Assembly: GCA_022360675.1 (NCBI GenBank)
Contig: JAKSCJ010000321.1
Span: 1-45,479, forward strand
Reading direction: 5' to 3'
Source of the DNA: Lysobacterales bacterium
GTDB lineage: Bacteria; Pseudomonadota; Gammaproteobacteria; Xanthomonadales; Wenzhouxiangellaceae
DNA: 45,479 nucleotides
Position numbers and translations under genes: made by a program. The notes below the pieces were generated by a model, which saw only the letters and a list, made by a program, of their open reading frames with translations, made no database searches and was not told the origin of the DNA. Within the stretch, counting starts at the first letter, position 1, and every line of letters starts with the position of its first letter. Below, one piece after another: positions 34,409 through 45,031 of this stretch.

Positions 34409-34483
34409 TATCTAACTCCTGACGGCTACATCAAGCGCAGCAAAACGATAAATTATATCCAAGCTAAACATTCAACGCAAGGC

Positions 34484-34597
34484 TTAACCTTGACGTTGTT
34501 TGTGTTTAGCTTCCTTACAGATCACGTAAACAATGCCTTTACGGCGAACAATCTTGCAGTTTCTGCAGATCGGTTTTACGGATGCCTGAACTTTCAT
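34484..34597 (-). CDS. rpmJ: 50S ribosomal protein L36, zinc-binding form
   Basis: A short gene between secY and rpsM. Translation gives 37 residues starting [17 protein letters not shown] and ending KHKQRQG, one residue shorter than E. coli L36. The zinc ligands C11, C14, C27 and H32 are all present, so this is the zinc-containing (C+) form. The ATG at 34597 lies 22 bases after the secY stop, with GGAG at an acceptable distance. Confidence 0.95.
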   Translation of the reverse strand: MKVQASVKPICRNCKIVRRKGIVYVICKEAKHKQRQG

Positions 34598-34619
34598 TTC
34601 AGTAACTCCTCAACACAGC

Positions 34620-35978
34620 TTACCGGCGCACCAAGCCGGAACGGCCGTAAGACTTCAGATTCGCTTTCTTCAGTACGCTTTCGTATTGGTGCGAAACCAG
34701 GTGGTTGTTCACCTGAGCAATGAAGTCCATGATGACGACAACAATGATCAACAATGAAGTGCCGCCAAAGTAAAAAGGCACACTCCACTGCATGATCAGG
34801 AATTCCGGCAATAAGCAAACTGCAGTTAAGTACATGGCACCAAAAGCGGTTAGGCGTGTAAGCACACCATCCAGGTAGTTAGCAGTTTGTAAGCCGGGAC
34901 GAATACCCGGAATAAAGGCATTCGACTTTTTCAGGTTATCTGCAGTCTCACGCGAATTGAAAACAATTGCGGTGTAGAAGAAGCAGAAAAAGATAATTAA
35001 GCCGCCGTAGATCAACAAATAAACTGGTTGACCTGGGCTTAATAAACCCGCCAATTTTTGCAACCAGCGAGCCTCACCACCCTGGCCGAACCAAGAAGAT
35101 AAAGTCGCAGGAAATAGCACCAGGCTAGATGCAAAAATCGCGGGAATAACACCTGACATGTTGACTTTCAACGGCAGGTGAGAAGTTTGGTTGTTATATG
35201 CACGGCGCCCTTGGCGTTGGGCATAGTTCACGGTAATGCGACGCTGACCACGTTCAACAAATACCACAGCTGCAGTCACGACCACAGTAAGAACTACCAA
35301 CAACAGCACTAATAAAGTGTGCAGTTGGCCTGTGCGTGCTAATTCTAAAGTGTTACCGATAGCGGCAGGTAGGCCTGCAACGATACCGGCAAAAATCAAC
35401 ATCGAGATACCGTTACCGATACCTCGTTCGGTGATTTGCTCACCAAGCCACATTAAAAATAGCGTACCCGCAGTCAGGGTAACGACCGCAGTAAAGACAA
35501 AGCTAGGGCCAGAAACCATGACTAAGGGAATGCCCTGAGTCGAGGTTTGGCTTTGCAGCGCCAGTGAAATACCAACGGCTTGGAAGGCCGCCAACACCAC
35601 GGTTAAATACCGAGTGTATTGGGTGATCTTCCGGCGTCCGCTTTCACCTTCTTTACGCATCTGCTGTAACTGCGGAACCGCAGTGGTCATCAGCTGCAAG
35701 ATGATGGACGCTGAAATGTAGGGCATCACCCCCAGCGCAAATAATGAGAACCGGCCTAAGGCACCACCGGAGAACATATTAAATACGTCTAGGATGGTTC
35801 CTTGCTGCTGATCCATGAATTGCAGCAAGGCAACCGGATTCACTCCTGGAACCGGGATAAAAGTTCCTAAGCGGAAAACCACTAACGCACCAATTAAGAA
35901 CATGATGCGCTGGCGCAACTCTTTGAGTCGCCCCAGGCCTCCTAACATATCCGCCATTTGTGAGGGTGAGCGGGACAT
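34620..35978 (-). CDS. secY: Preprotein translocase subunit SecY
   Basis: SecY is the channel of the Sec translocon with SecE and SecG. The 452-residue protein shows ten membrane segments. Signatures are [20 protein letters not shown], the plug region after [22 protein letters not shown], the cytoplasmic loop [12 protein letters not shown] and the IRPG-x-x-T motif ([12 protein letters not shown]). Its ATG overlaps the rplO stop by one base (TAATG). Confidence 0.97.
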   Translation of the reverse strand: MSRSPSQMADMLGGLGRLKELRQRIMFLIGALVVFRLGTFIPVPGVNPVALLQFMDQQQGTILDVFNMFSGGALGRFSLFALGVMPYISASIILQLMTTAVPQLQQMRKEGESGRRKITQYTRYLTVVLAAFQAVGISLALQSQTSTQGIPLVMVSGPSFVFTAVVTLTAGTLFLMWLGEQITERGIGNGISMLIFAGIVAGLPAAIGNTLELARTGQLHTLLVLLLVVLTVVVTAAVVFVERGQRRITVNYAQRQGRRAYNNQTSHLPLKVNMSGVIPAIFASSLVLFPATLSSWFGQGGEARWLQKLAGLLSPGQPVYLLIYGGLIIFFCFFYTAIVFNSRETADNLKKSNAFIPGIRPGLQTANYLDGVLTRLTAFGAMYLTAVCLLPEFLIMQWSVPFYFGGTSLLIIVVVIMDFIAQVNNHLVSHQYESVLKKANLKSYGRSGLVRR

Positions 35979-36409
35979 TATTCGATGCTTCCGCCAGCCT
36001 TGGTGATGGCTTCTGCAGCACCTTTGGTCAAGCTCAGACCAGTGATCTTGAAGCTGCGTTCTACTTCACCAGTGTTAACGATCTTGACGCGCTTAATGTC
36101 TTTTTTGATCAAACCAGCGGCTTTCAGTACTTCGAGGTTAACCTCGTCACCTTGCAGGGTGTTTAACTGATACAGACGCAGCTCAACCAGGTCAGCGTTA
36201 GCGCTGGAACGGAAACCAATTTTCGGTAAGCGACGTTGGATCGGCATTTGACCGCCTTCGAAGCCTACTTTATGGAAACCACCGCTACGAGATTTCTGAC
36301 CTTTGTGGCCACGACCGCAAGTTTTGCCTAAACCGGAACCGATACCACGACCTACACGAGCTCGCTTGGTGCGGCTTCCTTCTCCTGAGCGTAGCGCATT
36401 CAGTTTCAT
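35978..36409 (-). CDS. rplO: 50S ribosomal protein L15
   Basis: L15 is a late-assembling 50S protein. The ATG at 36409 gives 143 residues starting [20 protein letters not shown]; an upstream TTG in frame is not the start. The glycine- and arginine-rich [20 protein letters not shown] and [15 protein letters not shown] are diagnostic. GGAG lies nine bases before the start. Confidence 0.96.
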   Translation of the reverse strand: MKLNALRSGEGSRTKRARVGRGIGSGLGKTCGRGHKGQKSRSGGFHKVGFEGGQMPIQRRLPKIGFRSSANADLVELRLYQLNTLQGDEVNLEVLKAAGLIKKDIKRVKIVNTGEVERSFKITGLSLTKGAAEAITKAGGSIE

Positions 36410-36442
36410 TGTCTGGAACTCCAAATCAGCCTGCGGGGAAGA

Positions 36443-36628
36443 TTAAACTTCTTCCACGCGCAGTAAGTACTGAACTTTGTTAATCATACCGCGAACCGCA
36501 TTAGTGTCTTCTAAAACGACAGTGTGGTTCAAGCGACGTAAGCCAAGACCACGTACGGTATCACGGTGATGGTGAATGGTGCCGGCTAAACCGCGCACCA
36601 AAGTCACTTTAACTTGTTTGTTAGCCAT
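36443..36628 (-). CDS. rpmD: 50S ribosomal protein L30
   Basis: L30 of 61 residues, starting [20 protein letters not shown] and carrying [20 protein letters not shown]. The start at 36628 lies inside the end of rpsE (8-base overlap); a longer in-frame version would overlap more and is not supported. The overlap implies coupling with rpsE. Confidence 0.95.
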   Translation of the reverse strand: MANKQVKVTLVRGLAGTIHHHRDTVRGLGLRRLNHTVVLEDTNAVRGMINKVQYLLRVEEV

Positions 36629-37130
36629 GGTTCGCCAGAATCTCCTCAACTGATTTGCCACGCTTACGGGCGATAGACTCAGGTGAAGCGATATCCCGCA
36701 GACCCTTAATGGTAGCGCGTACCAAGTTGATCGGGTTGTTTGAGCCCACGCTTTTCGCCAGTACGTTTTGCACGCCTACAGCTTCAAATACTGCACGCAT
36801 CGCACCGCCAGCGATTACACCGGTACCTTCAGAGGCCGGCTGCATGTAAACACGAGAACCACCATGGCGAGCTTTTGAAGCATGCCATAAGGTGCCGTCT
36901 TTCAACGGAATCTCGAACATGTTGCGACGAGCTTTTTCCATCGCTTTTTGGATAGCAATGGGTACTTCACGGGCTTTGCCATAACCAAAGCCGATGTTGC
37001 CATTACCATCACCAACAACGGTCAAAGCAGTAAAGCCGAACTGACGACCACCTTTCACCACTTTGGCTACTCGGTTGACGGCAACCAGCTTTTCAATCAG
37101 ACCATCATTATCAATATCTACTGAAGACAT
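36621..37130 (-). CDS. rpsE: 30S ribosomal protein S5
   Basis: S5 lies at the mRNA entry channel and influences decoding accuracy. The 169 residues include the N-terminal double-stranded RNA-binding type domain ([20 protein letters not shown]), [19 protein letters not shown], and the C-terminal [20 protein letters not shown]. It overlaps rpmD by 8 bases. Confidence 0.97.
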   Translation of the reverse strand: MSSVDIDNDGLIEKLVAVNRVAKVVKGGRQFGFTALTVVGDGNGNIGFGYGKAREVPIAIQKAMEKARRNMFEIPLKDGTLWHASKARHGGSRVYMQPASEGTGVIAGGAMRAVFEAVGVQNVLAKSVGSNNPINLVRATIKGLRDIASPESIARKRGKSVEEILANHG

Positions 37131-37147
37131 AGCTTGTCCGTCCTGCG

Positions 37148-37504
37148 TCAGAATTTAAGGCCAGCTTCGCGAGCGGCTTCAGCCAGCTCTTTGATGCGAC
37201 CATGGAATTTGTATCCAGAGCGATCAAAAGCAACGGCTTCAATGCCTGCTGCCAGTGATTTCTCAGCTACGGCTTTACCTACCACTGCGGCGGCAGCGCG
37301 GTTGCCGGTGCCTTCCAGAGAGCTACGCAGTGATTTTTCTACGGTAGACGCAGATGCAATCACTTTGTCGCCTTCAGCAGAGATAATCTGAGCGTAGATA
37401 TGCTGGGCACTGCGGTAAACGCTCAAGCGCGGCATGCCTAAACGGCGAATGCGCGAGCGGGTTTTGCGTGCGCGGCGTAAACGTGCTGTTTTCTTGACGT
37501 TCAT
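37148..37504 (-). CDS. rplR: 50S ribosomal protein L18
   Basis: L18 binds 5S rRNA together with L5. It has 118 residues. It starts [20 protein letters not shown], has [17 protein letters not shown], and ends in the standard [20 protein letters not shown] followed by EAGLKF. Lies between rplF and rpsE. Confidence 0.96.
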   Translation of the reverse strand: MNVKKTARLRRARKTRSRIRRLGMPRLSVYRSAQHIYAQIISAEGDKVIASASTVEKSLRSSLEGTGNRAAAAVVGKAVAEKSLAAGIEAVAFDRSGYKFHGRIKELAEAAREAGLKF

Positions 37505-37520
37505 ATCAAAACCTTACGAA

Positions 37521-38048
37521 TTAAGCCTTTTTGGCTTCCTTCATTACGATGTGTTCATCGGCATAACGGACACCTTTACCTTTGTAAGGCTCAGGTGGGC
37601 GATAAGCACGGATGTTTGCGGCAACCTGGCCAACTTGCTGTTTGTCGATACCACGAACGACAATTTCAGTTTGGCTAGGGGTTTCAATGCTGATGCCTTC
37701 AGGCACTTGGTACTCAACAGGGTGAGAAAAGCCTAATGACAGATTCAGCTTGCTACCTTGTGCTTGTGCACGATAACCCACACCAACCAGCTGCAGTTTA
37801 CGCTCGAAGCCCGAAGTAACACCGGTAACCATATTGTTTAACAGTGCACGTACGGTGCCAGCCAGAGCCAGGTCGTTACAACCTTCGATCTGGACATTCA
37901 GCTTGTCTTCTTCGTGGGATACGACGACCTCTGAATGCAATTCCATAGTTAAAGAGCCTTTGGGACCTTTAACTGTTAATTGCTGGCCATCTTGCTTGTA
38001 TTCAACGCCTTTGGGCAATGAAATGGGTTGTTTCGCTACGCGTGACAT
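37521..38048 (-). CDS. rplF: 50S ribosomal protein L6
   Basis: L6 sits near the factor-binding site of the 50S subunit. It has 175 residues with two similar domains. Signatures are an N-terminal [36 protein letters not shown] and the C-terminal [20 protein letters not shown]. Ordinary spc-operon position. Confidence 0.96.
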   Translation of the reverse strand: MSRVAKQPISLPKGVEYKQDGQQLTVKGPKGSLTMELHSEVVVSHEEDKLNVQIEGCNDLALAGTVRALLNNMVTGVTSGFERKLQLVGVGYRAQAQGSKLNLSLGFSHPVEYQVPEGISIETPSQTEIVVRGIDKQQVGQVAANIRAYRPPEPYKGKGVRYADEHIVMKEAKKA

Positions 38049-38059
38049 GTCATTGCTCC

Positions 38060-38455
38060 TTAGGAAACGAGGCAGAGCACTTCGCCGCCAAAGCCTTCTT
38101 TACGCGCTTGTACATCACTCATGATGCCTTTAGACGTACTGACAATGGCGATACCCAAACCACCGCGTACCTTGGGAAGATCATTTTTTCCACGGTACTG
38201 ACGCAGACCAGGACGGCTGTAACGTTGAATCGTATCGATTACGCCTTGGCCATCCAAATATTTCAGATCAATAACCAGTTGCTTCAAGCCTTCGCTGTCA
38301 GCAGTACTGAAATCTGAGATGTAGCCCTCGTCTTTCAGGACACGCGCTACACCTTCTTTAGTTGAAGAATGACGCACCGTGACCGCAGATTTGAACACCG
38401 CCTGGGCGTTACGAATCCGGGTCAACATATCGGCGATTGGATCGCTCATGCTCAT
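38060..38455 (-). CDS. rpsH: 30S ribosomal protein S8
   Basis: S8 binds 16S rRNA helix 21 and, in E. coli, represses the spc operon at the rplE start. It has 131 residues, beginning [18 protein letters not shown] and ending in the conserved [20 protein letters not shown] stretch. I did not attempt to fold the rplE start region for the S8 target. Confidence 0.96.
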   Translation of the reverse strand: MSMSDPIADMLTRIRNAQAVFKSAVTVRHSSTKEGVARVLKDEGYISDFSTADSEGLKQLVIDLKYLDGQGVIDTIQRYSRPGLRQYRGKNDLPKVRGGLGIAIVSTSKGIMSDVQARKEGFGGEVLCLVS

Positions 38456-38495
38456 GTTCGTCTTTACCTTTCGCTTTCGTCCGCTTTAAGCGCTA

Positions 38496-38801
38496 TTACC
38501 AGCTGCTCTTGCGTAAACCAGGGATATCGCCGCGCATCGCTGCTTCACGCAGCTTATTGCGGCCCAAACCAAACTTACGATAGTAACCGCGCGGACGACC
38601 AGAAACGCTGCAACGGTTACGCTGCCGACTCTTGCTAGAGTCACGCGGCAATTTGCTCAGTTCGATGATCGCTTCTTGCTGTGCTTCGAAGCTGGTTTCA
38701 GGATCAAGAATGATTTTTTTCAGCTTTGCACGTTTTTCAGCGTGTTTTTCAACCAGCCGAGAGCGACGTGCGTCGCGTTGAACCATGCTTACTTTAGCCA
38801 T
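38496..38801 (-). CDS. rpsN: 30S ribosomal protein S14
   Basis: S14 of the 30S head. It has 101 residues, the long form without the zinc CxxC pairs of short S14. It ends in [20 protein letters not shown] and the usual [18 protein letters not shown]. The order rplE-rpsN-rpsH is standard. Confidence 0.96.
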   Translation of the reverse strand: MAKVSMVQRDARRSRLVEKHAEKRAKLKKIILDPETSFEAQQEAIIELSKLPRDSSKSRQRNRCSVSGRPRGYYRKFGLGRNKLREAAMRGDIPGLRKSSW

Positions 38802-38812
38802 GATATAACTTC

Positions 38813-39355
38813 CTATCGCGCCCGGAATGGGAAACCGAAAGCTTCTAATAATGCTTTGGCTTCTTCGTCAGTTTTAGCCGTAGTGGCAATGGAAATATCC
38901 ATACCGCGTACCGCATCCACTTCGTCGAAATTGATTTCCGGGAACATGATCTGCTCGCGCACACCCATGTTGTAGTTGCCACGGCCGTCAAAAGACTTCG
39001 GAGACATTCCACGGAAGTCGCGAATACGAGGAATCGCAACTGCAATCAGGCGATCCAGGAATTCGTACATATGATCACGGCGTAACGTGACTTTTACACC
39101 AACCGGCCAGCCATCACGAATCTTAAAGCTCGCAACTGATTTGCGAGCCAATCGTACGATGGGCTGTTGACCGGCAATTTTAGTCATGTCGGCCACTGCG
39201 GCGTCGATGATTTTCTTATTACCCACTGCTTCACCAACACCCATGTTCAGGGTGATTTTGGTGATTTTGGGAATTTCCATAGGGTTTTTGTAACCAAAAC
39301 GCTCTTGCAGAGCGGGAGCTACGGTCTTTTTATGGAAATCTTGCAACCTAGCCAT
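38813..39355 (-). CDS. rplE: 50S ribosomal protein L5
   Basis: L5 binds 5S rRNA and contacts the 30S head and P-site tRNA. It has 180 residues. Recognisable are [40 protein letters not shown] and the C-terminal [19 protein letters not shown]. Eleven bases separate it from rpsN. Confidence 0.96.
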   Translation of the reverse strand: MARLQDFHKKTVAPALQERFGYKNPMEIPKITKITLNMGVGEAVGNKKIIDAAVADMTKIAGQQPIVRLARKSVASFKIRDGWPVGVKVTLRRDHMYEFLDRLIAVAIPRIRDFRGMSPKSFDGRGNYNMGVREQIMFPEINFDEVDAVRGMDISIATTAKTDEEAKALLEAFGFPFRAR

Positions 39356-39365
39356 GGTTACTACC

Positions 39366-39683
39366 TCAAATGTCCACTACTTCGCCGGTTGATTTGAAAA
39401 TGCGCACTTTACGGCCGTCTTCTAACGTCCGGAAGCCCACACGATCACCCTTTTGAGTCGCCGCATTAAACAGCATCACATTAGATGTGTGAATCGGCGA
39501 TTCTTTTTCGATGATTCCACCCGGTTGGTTACGAGTGTGATCAGGTTTGGTGTGGCGCTTAACAACGTTGACGTTTTCGACTAACAGACGATCGTCTGCC
39601 AGTACTTTCAATACGTTACCGCGTTTGCCTTTGCTGCGCCCTGTGGTGACGATAACTTCATCACCTTTGCGAATGCGTTGCAT
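39366..39683 (-). CDS. rplX: 50S ribosomal protein L24
   Basis: L24 is an early 50S assembly factor. It has 105 residues with a KOW motif at the N-terminus ([20 protein letters not shown]) and [19 protein letters not shown] in the middle. Ten bases separate it from rplE. Confidence 0.95.
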   Translation of the reverse strand: MQRIRKGDEVIVTTGRSKGKRGNVLKVLADDRLLVENVNVVKRHTKPDHTRNQPGGIIEKESPIHTSNVMLFNAATQKGDRVGFRTLEDGRKVRIFKSTGEVVDI

Positions 39684-39697
39684 CTTCCTCTCCCGGC

Positions 39698-40066
39698 CTA
39701 CAGCACTTCAGGTGCCAGTGAAACGATTTTCATGAAGCGCTCAGTGCGCAATTCACGAGTCACTGGGCCAAAAATACGGGTGCCGATAGGCTCTAACTTA
39801 CCGTTTAACAGGACAGCTGCGTTGCCATCGAAACGGATGAGCGAACCATCCGGGCGACGAACGCCTTTAGTAGTACGAACTACTACGGCGCTGTAGACTT
39901 CGCCTTTCTTCACTTTACCGCGGGGGATTGCGTCTTTGACGCTGACTTTGATTACGTCACCAACCCGCGCGTAACGGCGTTTTGAGCCACCCAGCACTTT
40001 AATGCACATCACTTTACGTGCACCACTATTGTCGGCTGCTTCCAGCACTGTTTGCATCTGGATCAT
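39698..40066 (-). CDS. rplN: 50S ribosomal protein L14
   Basis: L14 forms an intersubunit bridge and binds the silencing factor RsfS. It has 122 residues: [39 protein letters not shown] and the C-terminal [20 protein letters not shown]. It is the first spc-operon gene; only a 21-base spacer separates it from rpsQ, so read-through from the S10 genes is likely. Confidence 0.97.
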   Translation of the reverse strand: MIQMQTVLEAADNSGARKVMCIKVLGGSKRRYARVGDVIKVSVKDAIPRGKVKKGEVYSAVVVRTTKGVRRPDGSLIRFDGNAAVLLNGKLEPIGTRIFGPVTRELRTERFMKIVSLAPEVL

Positions 40067-40087
40067 TGTTTTATCCTCCGCGCCCGC

Positions 40088-40348
40088 TTACTGAGCTCGC
40101 TCGACAATTTCAACAACCTGCCAGCTCTTCGATTTGGAGAGCGGACGGCATTCCACGATACGCACGGTATCGCCTTCGGTGCAGCTGTTGTCTTCATCGT
40201 GGGCATGCACTTTGGTAACACGGGTAATGTATTTACCGTACAGGGCATGCTTCACGCGCCGTTCTAGTTGAACGGTGACAGTTTTGTCCATTTTGTTGCT
40301 GACAACGCGGCCCACCTGGGTACGCTTAACTTCACTAACCGTGCTCAT
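40088..40348 (-). CDS. rpsQ: 30S ribosomal protein S17
   Basis: S17 binds 16S rRNA helices 7 and 11. It has 86 residues with the OB-fold signature [19 protein letters not shown] and [20 protein letters not shown]. Its ATG overlaps the rpmC stop by four bases (ATGA). Last gene of the S10 group. Confidence 0.96.
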   Translation of the reverse strand: MSTVSEVKRTQVGRVVSNKMDKTVTVQLERRVKHALYGKYITRVTKVHAHDEDNSCTEGDTVRIVECRPLSKSKSWQVVEIVERAQ

Positions 40349-40545
40349 GAGGCATCGCCTCCGCGTTTCTCGTTAAGTACAGTGCGTATACGAGCAATGT
40401 CACGACGGACGCGGCGCAGTTCATGAGTCTTGGTGAGCTGGCCAGTACCTTTTTGCATACGCAGGTTGAATTGCTCTTTCAGCAATCCTTCCAGTTCTTC
40501 ATTCAATTCGGCTACGGCTTTGCCGCGGATTTCTTCAGCCTTCAT
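40345..40545 (-). CDS. rpmC: 50S ribosomal protein L29
   Basis: L29 lies near the exit tunnel where SRP and trigger factor dock. It has 66 residues from the ATG at 40545: [20 protein letters not shown], a central [20 protein letters not shown] and [11 protein letters not shown]. The preceding GTG at 40548 is less likely because the ATG forms the usual one-base overlap (TGATG) with the rplP stop. Confidence 0.95.
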   Translation of the reverse strand: MKAEEIRGKAVAELNEELEGLLKEQFNLRMQKGTGQLTKTHELRRVRRDIARIRTVLNEKRGGDAS

Positions 40546-40958
40546 CACAGCATCGACCTCGTTACGAAGGTGGTCTTCACTGAAAGTTTGGCGGAAGCAC
40601 GACGGAATGCCTCACGTGCCAAATCTTCGGATACACCTTGGATCTCGTATAAAACGCGACCAGGTTGGATCGGGGCTACCCAGTATTCGACGTTACCCTT
40701 ACCTTTACCCATACGAACTTCGACAGGCTTTTTGGTAATGGGTTTGTCGGGGAACACACGGATCCACAATTTACCGCCACGTTTTACGTGACGAGTAATG
40801 GCACGACGTGCCGCTTCAATTTGACGAGCGGTGATTTGACCGCGCGTCGTGGCCTTCAGACCGAACTCGCCGAAGCTGACTTTGTTGCCAACTTGCGCCA
40901 AGCCACGGTTACGGCCTTTATGCATCTTTCTGAATTTTGTTCGTTTGGGCTGCAGCAT
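40545..40958 (-). CDS. rplP: 50S ribosomal protein L16
   Basis: L16 organises the A-site tRNA elbow region of the 50S subunit. It has 137 residues, beginning [19 protein letters not shown] and including [20 protein letters not shown] and [20 protein letters not shown]. It overlaps rpmC by one base and follows rpsC by ten. Confidence 0.97.
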   Translation of the reverse strand: MLQPKRTKFRKMHKGRNRGLAQVGNKVSFGEFGLKATTRGQITARQIEAARRAITRHVKRGGKLWIRVFPDKPITKKPVEVRMGKGKGNVEYWVAPIQPGRVLYEIQGVSEDLAREAFRRASAKLSVKTTFVTRSML

Positions 40959-40968
40959 GGCTCAACTC

Positions 40969-41643
40969 CTAGCGGGCGGTGCGCGCCTCACCCTCTTCTT
41001 TTGGGGTGCCGTACAAATCAAACACCTCACCCTTGTAGATCCAAACCTTGATGCCTAATACACCATAAGTGGTTTGGCCAACGGCGGTGCCATAATCAAC
41101 ATCAGCACGCAGAGTGTGCAGAGGTACACGACCTTCGCGGTACCATTCTGAACGTGCAATATCTGCACCATTCAGACGACCAGCTACGGCCACTTTAATA
41201 CCTAATGCACCCAGACGCATCGCGTTGCCCACTGAGCGCTTCATCGCGCGGCGGAACATAATACGGCGTTCTAGTTGGTCGGCAATGCTTTCTGCAACCA
41301 GCTGTGCGTCCAGCTCAGGCTTGCGTACTTCGCTCACACTGATGTGAGTCGGGACGCCAGTCATGCTGGAAACGATACGGCGCAGACGTTCGATGTCTTC
41401 GCCTTTCTTACCAATCACAATGCCCGGACGAGCGGTGTGAATGGTAATACGTGCAGTTTTTGCAGGACGCTCAATGTGAATACGGCTAACAGCAGCGTCT
41501 TTCAGGCGGTTCTTGATGAAATCACGAATCTTAAGATCCGAATTCAGCAAACCAGCGTATTCGCTATTGCCTGCATACCACTTGGCATTCCAATCTTTAG
41601 AAATACCAAGACGGATTCCGGTTGGATGGACTTTCTGACCCAT
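40969..41643 (-). CDS. rpsC: 30S ribosomal protein S3
   Basis: S3 shapes the mRNA entry tunnel. It has 224 residues, slightly shorter than E. coli (233) at the C-terminus. It begins [19 protein letters not shown], has the KH domain around [19 protein letters not shown], and later [17 protein letters not shown]. Confidence 0.97.
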   Translation of the reverse strand: MGQKVHPTGIRLGISKDWNAKWYAGNSEYAGLLNSDLKIRDFIKNRLKDAAVSRIHIERPAKTARITIHTARPGIVIGKKGEDIERLRRIVSSMTGVPTHISVSEVRKPELDAQLVAESIADQLERRIMFRRAMKRSVGNAMRLGALGIKVAVAGRLNGADIARSEWYREGRVPLHTLRADVDYGTAVGQTTYGVLGIKVWIYKGEVFDLYGTPKEEGEARTAR

Positions 41644-41652
41644 GATTGATCC

Positions 41653-41985
41653 TTACTCGTCGCTGACTGTCACAGTGATGTGACTGTTGCGCTTGACAAT
41701 GCGGTTATAACGGCCTCGTGCGCGTGGCATGCCACGTTTCAATACAGGGGCCTCATCCACGAAAATCCGTTGGATTTTCAGCTCGTCGATATCTGCGCCG
41801 TCATTGTGCTCAGCGTTGGAAATCGCTGACTCCAGCACTTTAAATACCAGTTGCGCCGCTTTCTTGTTGGTATTCATCAGAACGTGGCGGGCATGCTCTA
41901 CAGGCATACCGCGCACCAGATCTGCAACCAAACGCGCCTTTTGTGGCGAGATGCGTGCGTTACGGTGAATTGCTTTCGTTTCCAT
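41653..41985 (-). CDS. rplV: 50S ribosomal protein L22
   Basis: L22 lines the peptide exit tunnel. The ATG at 41985 (GGAG six bases upstream) gives 110 residues, the E. coli length; the GTG at 41997 is rejected. Signatures: [38 protein letters not shown] and the tunnel hairpin near [20 protein letters not shown]. Confidence 0.96.
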   Translation of the reverse strand: METKAIHRNARISPQKARLVADLVRGMPVEHARHVLMNTNKKAAQLVFKVLESAISNAEHNDGADIDELKIQRIFVDEAPVLKRGMPRARGRYNRIVKRNSHITVTVSDE

Positions 41986-41996
41986 CTCGGACTCCA

Positions 41997-42269
41997 CTAC
42001 TTGGTTTTGCGGTCGCCGGCATGGCCTTTGAAAGTTCGCGTAGGCGCAAACTCACCCAGCTTATGACCCACCATATTTTCATTAATGATGACGGGTACGT
42101 GCTGGCGACCATTGTGGATAGCAATAGTCAGACCTACCATTTCAGGCAGAACCATAGAACGACGCGACCAAGTTTTAATGGGGCGTTTATTGTTTGTCTC
42201 TACTGATACTTCCACTTTTTTCAGTAAGTGGTGATCGACAAACGGACCTTTACGTAACGAGCGTGGCAT
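41997..42269 (-). CDS. rpsS: 30S ribosomal protein S19
   Basis: S19 of the 30S head, 90 residues. It begins [20 protein letters not shown], then [20 protein letters not shown] and [20 protein letters not shown]. Normal S10 position between rplB and rplV. Confidence 0.97.
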   Translation of the reverse strand: MPRSLRKGPFVDHHLLKKVEVSVETNNKRPIKTWSRRSMVLPEMVGLTIAIHNGRQHVPVIINENMVGHKLGEFAPTRTFKGHAGDRKTK

Positions 42270-42286
42270 GTTGGCACCTATAACTC

Positions 42287-43111
42287 TTAACGACCGCGGC
42301 GGCGCACAATGAGACGATCTGTGCGTTTGTTGCTGCGCGTCTTATAACCTTTTGTGGGCACACCCCAGGGAGTAACCGGATGACGACCGCCAGAAGTACG
42401 ACCTTCACCACCACCGTGAGGGTGATCGACCGGGTTCATAGCCACACCGCGAACGGTGGGACGAACACCACGCCAACGAGTGGCGCCAGCTTTACCCAGC
42501 TTCTCTAGACTATGTTCACCGTTGGATACTTCACCCATGGTGGCACGACAGCGAGCGTGCACTTTACGCATTTCGCCTGAGCGTAAACGTAAAGTGGCGT
42601 ACTGACCTTCACGTGCAACCAATTGAACTGAAGTACCCGCACTGCGTGCCAATTGCGCGCCTTTATCCTGTTTCAATTCAACACAGTGAACTGTGGAACC
42701 CACAGGAATGTTGCGCAGAGGCAGGCAGTTACCAGGTTTGATCGGCGCTTCGCGACCACTCATAACCTGATCACCAGCGCTGATGCCACGCGGTGCAATG
42801 ATGTAACGGCGCTCACCGTCTGCGTATAGCAATAATGCTAAGTGTGCAGAGCGGTTGGGATCGTATTCGATACGTTCCACAGTGGCCGGAATACCATCTT
42901 TGATACGTTTGAAATCAACAATACGGTAACGTTGCTTATGACCACCACCACGATGACGAGTGGTAATGCGGCCATTGTTATTACGACCACCAGATTTTGA
43001 TTTCTTTTCCAGCAGAGCCTTATGCGGGCCGCCTTTGTGCAGGTGACTGTGCTTAACTTGCACTACACCACGGCGTCCGGGCGATGTTGGTTTAGCTTTT
43101 ACTACTGCCAT
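42287..43111 (-). CDS. rplB: 50S ribosomal protein L2
   Basis: L2 is needed for subunit joining and lies close to the peptidyl transferase centre. It has 274 residues. The conserved loop [20 protein letters not shown] carries the His (229-like) important for activity; [18 protein letters not shown] lies near residue 55. Ends in the usual basic RLIVRRRGR. Confidence 0.97.
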   Translation of the reverse strand: MAVVKAKPTSPGRRGVVQVKHSHLHKGGPHKALLEKKSKSGGRNNNGRITTRHRGGGHKQRYRIVDFKRIKDGIPATVERIEYDPNRSAHLALLLYADGERRYIIAPRGISAGDQVMSGREAPIKPGNCLPLRNIPVGSTVHCVELKQDKGAQLARSAGTSVQLVAREGQYATLRLRSGEMRKVHARCRATMGEVSNGEHSLEKLGKAGATRWRGVRPTVRGVAMNPVDHPHGGGEGRTSGGRHPVTPWGVPTKGYKTRSNKRTDRLIVRRRGR

Positions 43112-43122
43112 GTCTACAACCC

Positions 43123-43425
43123 TTAAGCCTGCTCGGCGCCCATTAGCTCAATGCTATGGCCATCTTCCAAGCGTACGTAAGCTTTCTTCCAGCTAGCCTG
43201 GCGGCCACGACGGAAGCGAAACTGCTTGCTTTTACCTGGTACGTTAACAACTTGTACAGACTGTACTTTGACATCGAACAGGGATTCTACGGCTTCGCGA
43301 ATCTCTGCCTTGTCAGCACTGCTGGCAACTTCAAAAACGTACTGGTTCGAATCTGCGTTTACGCGTGCGGTCTTTTCAGACACATGCGGGCGCAGCACGA
43401 TATTGTATTTACGACCCAGGTTCAT
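43123..43425 (-). CDS. rplW: 50S ribosomal protein L23
   Basis: L23 lies at the tunnel exit and docks trigger factor and SRP. The ATG at 43425 gives 100 residues, as in E. coli; an in-frame GTG at 43434 is not supported because GGAG fits the ATG. Seen: [40 protein letters not shown] and [11 protein letters not shown]. It overlaps the rplD stop by four bases (ATGA). Confidence 0.96.
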   Translation of the reverse strand: MNLGRKYNIVLRPHVSEKTARVNADSNQYVFEVASSADKAEIREAVESLFDVKVQSVQVVNVPGKSKQFRFRRGRQASWKKAYVRLEDGHSIELMGAEQA

Positions 43426-44024
43426 GCCAGCCACTCCTGTAGTTTGTTGACTGCATCTGCGGTCACTACGACGCGCTCTGCGCCAACCAGGCTCACAGGA
43501 TCCACTGCGTAAGCTTCAACAACATGCACATGAGGCAGGTTGCGAGCAGCCAAGAACAGATTATCGTTAACTTCAGAAACGATGATCAGTGTGCGTTCTT
43601 TAGCGTTGAAATCGACAGCATTTAATAAAACCTTAGTTTTAGGCTCTGCGATTTCCAAGCTTTGGATCACGTTAATACGATCCTGGCGGCGTAATTCAGA
43701 CAAAATAGTCTGCATCGCACCACGGAACATTTTGCGGTTTACTTTTTGCTCGAAGTTACGAGGCTTCGCAGCAAAAGCACGACCACCGCCGCGCCAGATA
43801 GGACCGCGTGTGGTACCAGCACGAGCTCGGCCGGTGCCTTTTTGTTTCCAGGGCTTCGCTTTGCCGCCGACCACTTCAGCACGAGTTTTTTGTGCTTTAG
43901 TGCCGCTGCGAGCGCCAGCCATATAGGCTACGACGACCTGGTGTACTAAATCTTCTACATAAGGACGGTCGAAAACTGCATCTGAAACTTCGATCGCTTC
44001 GCCGCCGTTGACTGTAAGTTGCAT
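43422..44024 (-). CDS. rplD: 50S ribosomal protein L4
   Basis: L4 has a tunnel loop and in E. coli regulates the S10 operon by attenuation. It has 200 residues. The tunnel loop reads KPWKQKGTGRARAGTTRGP with the preceding GSGTKAQ-like SGTKAQKTRAEVVGG. The leader on which L4 would act is missing here, since only 33 bases separate tuf and rpsJ. Confidence 0.96.
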   Translation of the reverse strand: MQLTVNGGEAIEVSDAVFDRPYVEDLVHQVVVAYMAGARSGTKAQKTRAEVVGGKAKPWKQKGTGRARAGTTRGPIWRGGGRAFAAKPRNFEQKVNRKMFRGAMQTILSELRRQDRINVIQSLEIAEPKTKVLLNAVDFNAKERTLIIVSEVNDNLFLAARNLPHVHVVEAYAVDPVSLVGAERVVVTADAVNKLQEWLA

Positions 44025-44035
44025 GGTCTAACTCC

Positions 44036-44674
44036 TTAAGCCTTAGACGCCGGCTTAACGATGACGTGCTGGCCAGCAGCGCCAGGAACTGCGCCACGAA
44101 CTAACAGCAAGTTGCGCTCTGAATCAACCTTGATCACCTCAAGATTGAGCGCCGTCACTCGTTCGCTACCCATATGACCGGACATTTTCTTACCCGGGAA
44201 TACACGACCTGGTGTTTGGCGTTGGCCAATGGCACCAGGCGCACGGTGAGACAGTGAGTTACCGTGGGTGGCGTCTTGGGTGCAGAAGTTATGGCGTTTA
44301 ACGGTACCGGCAAAGCCTTTACCTTTACTCACGCCGGTCACATCTACCAAGTTACCTTGTTCGAAGTGTGAAACAGTCACTTCAGAACCAGGTTGCAGAT
44401 CTGCACCTTCGCCTTCACCTAAGCGGAATTCCCACAAGCCTTCGCCAGGCTCTACGCCGTGCTTGGCGAAGTGGCCAGCTTCTGCTTTAGTCAGCAGACT
44501 TTGGCGGCGGGCACCTAAGGTGACCTGAATAGCGCGATAGCCATCAACTTCCAGATCGCGAACTTGAGTTACGCGATTGGGAGCCACTTCAATCACAGTT
44601 ACAGGCACGCTTGCGCCATCTTCGGTGAAGATGCGGGTCATGCCACGTTTGCGTCCAACTAATCCGATACTCAT
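44036..44674 (-). CDS. rplC: 50S ribosomal protein L3
   Basis: L3 is an early assembly protein with a long loop reaching the peptidyl transferase centre. It has 212 residues. It starts [20 protein letters not shown]; the loop carries [19 protein letters not shown], including the Gln that PrmB methylates in E. coli, and then [13 protein letters not shown]. Confidence 0.96.
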   Translation of the reverse strand: MSIGLVGRKRGMTRIFTEDGASVPVTVIEVAPNRVTQVRDLEVDGYRAIQVTLGARRQSLLTKAEAGHFAKHGVEPGEGLWEFRLGEGEGADLQPGSEVTVSHFEQGNLVDVTGVSKGKGFAGTVKRHNFCTQDATHGNSLSHRAPGAIGQRQTPGRVFPGKKMSGHMGSERVTALNLEVIKVDSERNLLLVRGAVPGAAGQHVIVKPASKA

Positions 44675-44686
44675 CGTGGCGATCCT

Positions 44687-44998
44687 TTAAGAGAGCTTGA
44701 TCTGAACATCAACGCCTGCAGCCAGATCTAGCTTCATCAGTGCGTCGACGGTCTTGTCGTTAGGATCAACGATATCCATAAGGCGCTTATGAGTACGCAG
44801 TTCGTACTGGTCACGAGCATCTTTATTCACGTGAGGTGAAATCAAGACTGTGTAGCGCTCAATTTTTGTCGGCAGCGGAATCGGGCCACGTACACGTGCG
44901 CCTGTCCGCTTAGCAGTTTCAACGATTTCCAGCGCCGAGCGGTCGATCAAACGGTGATCGAATGCCTTTAGGCGGATTCTGATTCTCTGCTGAGCCAT
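44687..44998 (-). CDS. rpsJ: 30S ribosomal protein S10 / NusE
   Basis: S10 of the 30S head; as NusE it also binds NusB and NusG in antitermination. It has 103 residues, the E. coli length: [40 protein letters not shown] and the C-terminal [19 protein letters not shown]. First S10-operon gene, only 33 bases from the tuf stop. Confidence 0.97.
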   Translation of the reverse strand: MAQQRIRIRLKAFDHRLIDRSALEIVETAKRTGARVRGPIPLPTKIERYTVLISPHVNKDARDQYELRTHKRLMDIVDPNDKTVDALMKLDLAAGVDVQIKLS

Positions 44999-45031
44999 AT
45001 TTCGTTACTCCGAACCCTGTGCTGAAACCGA

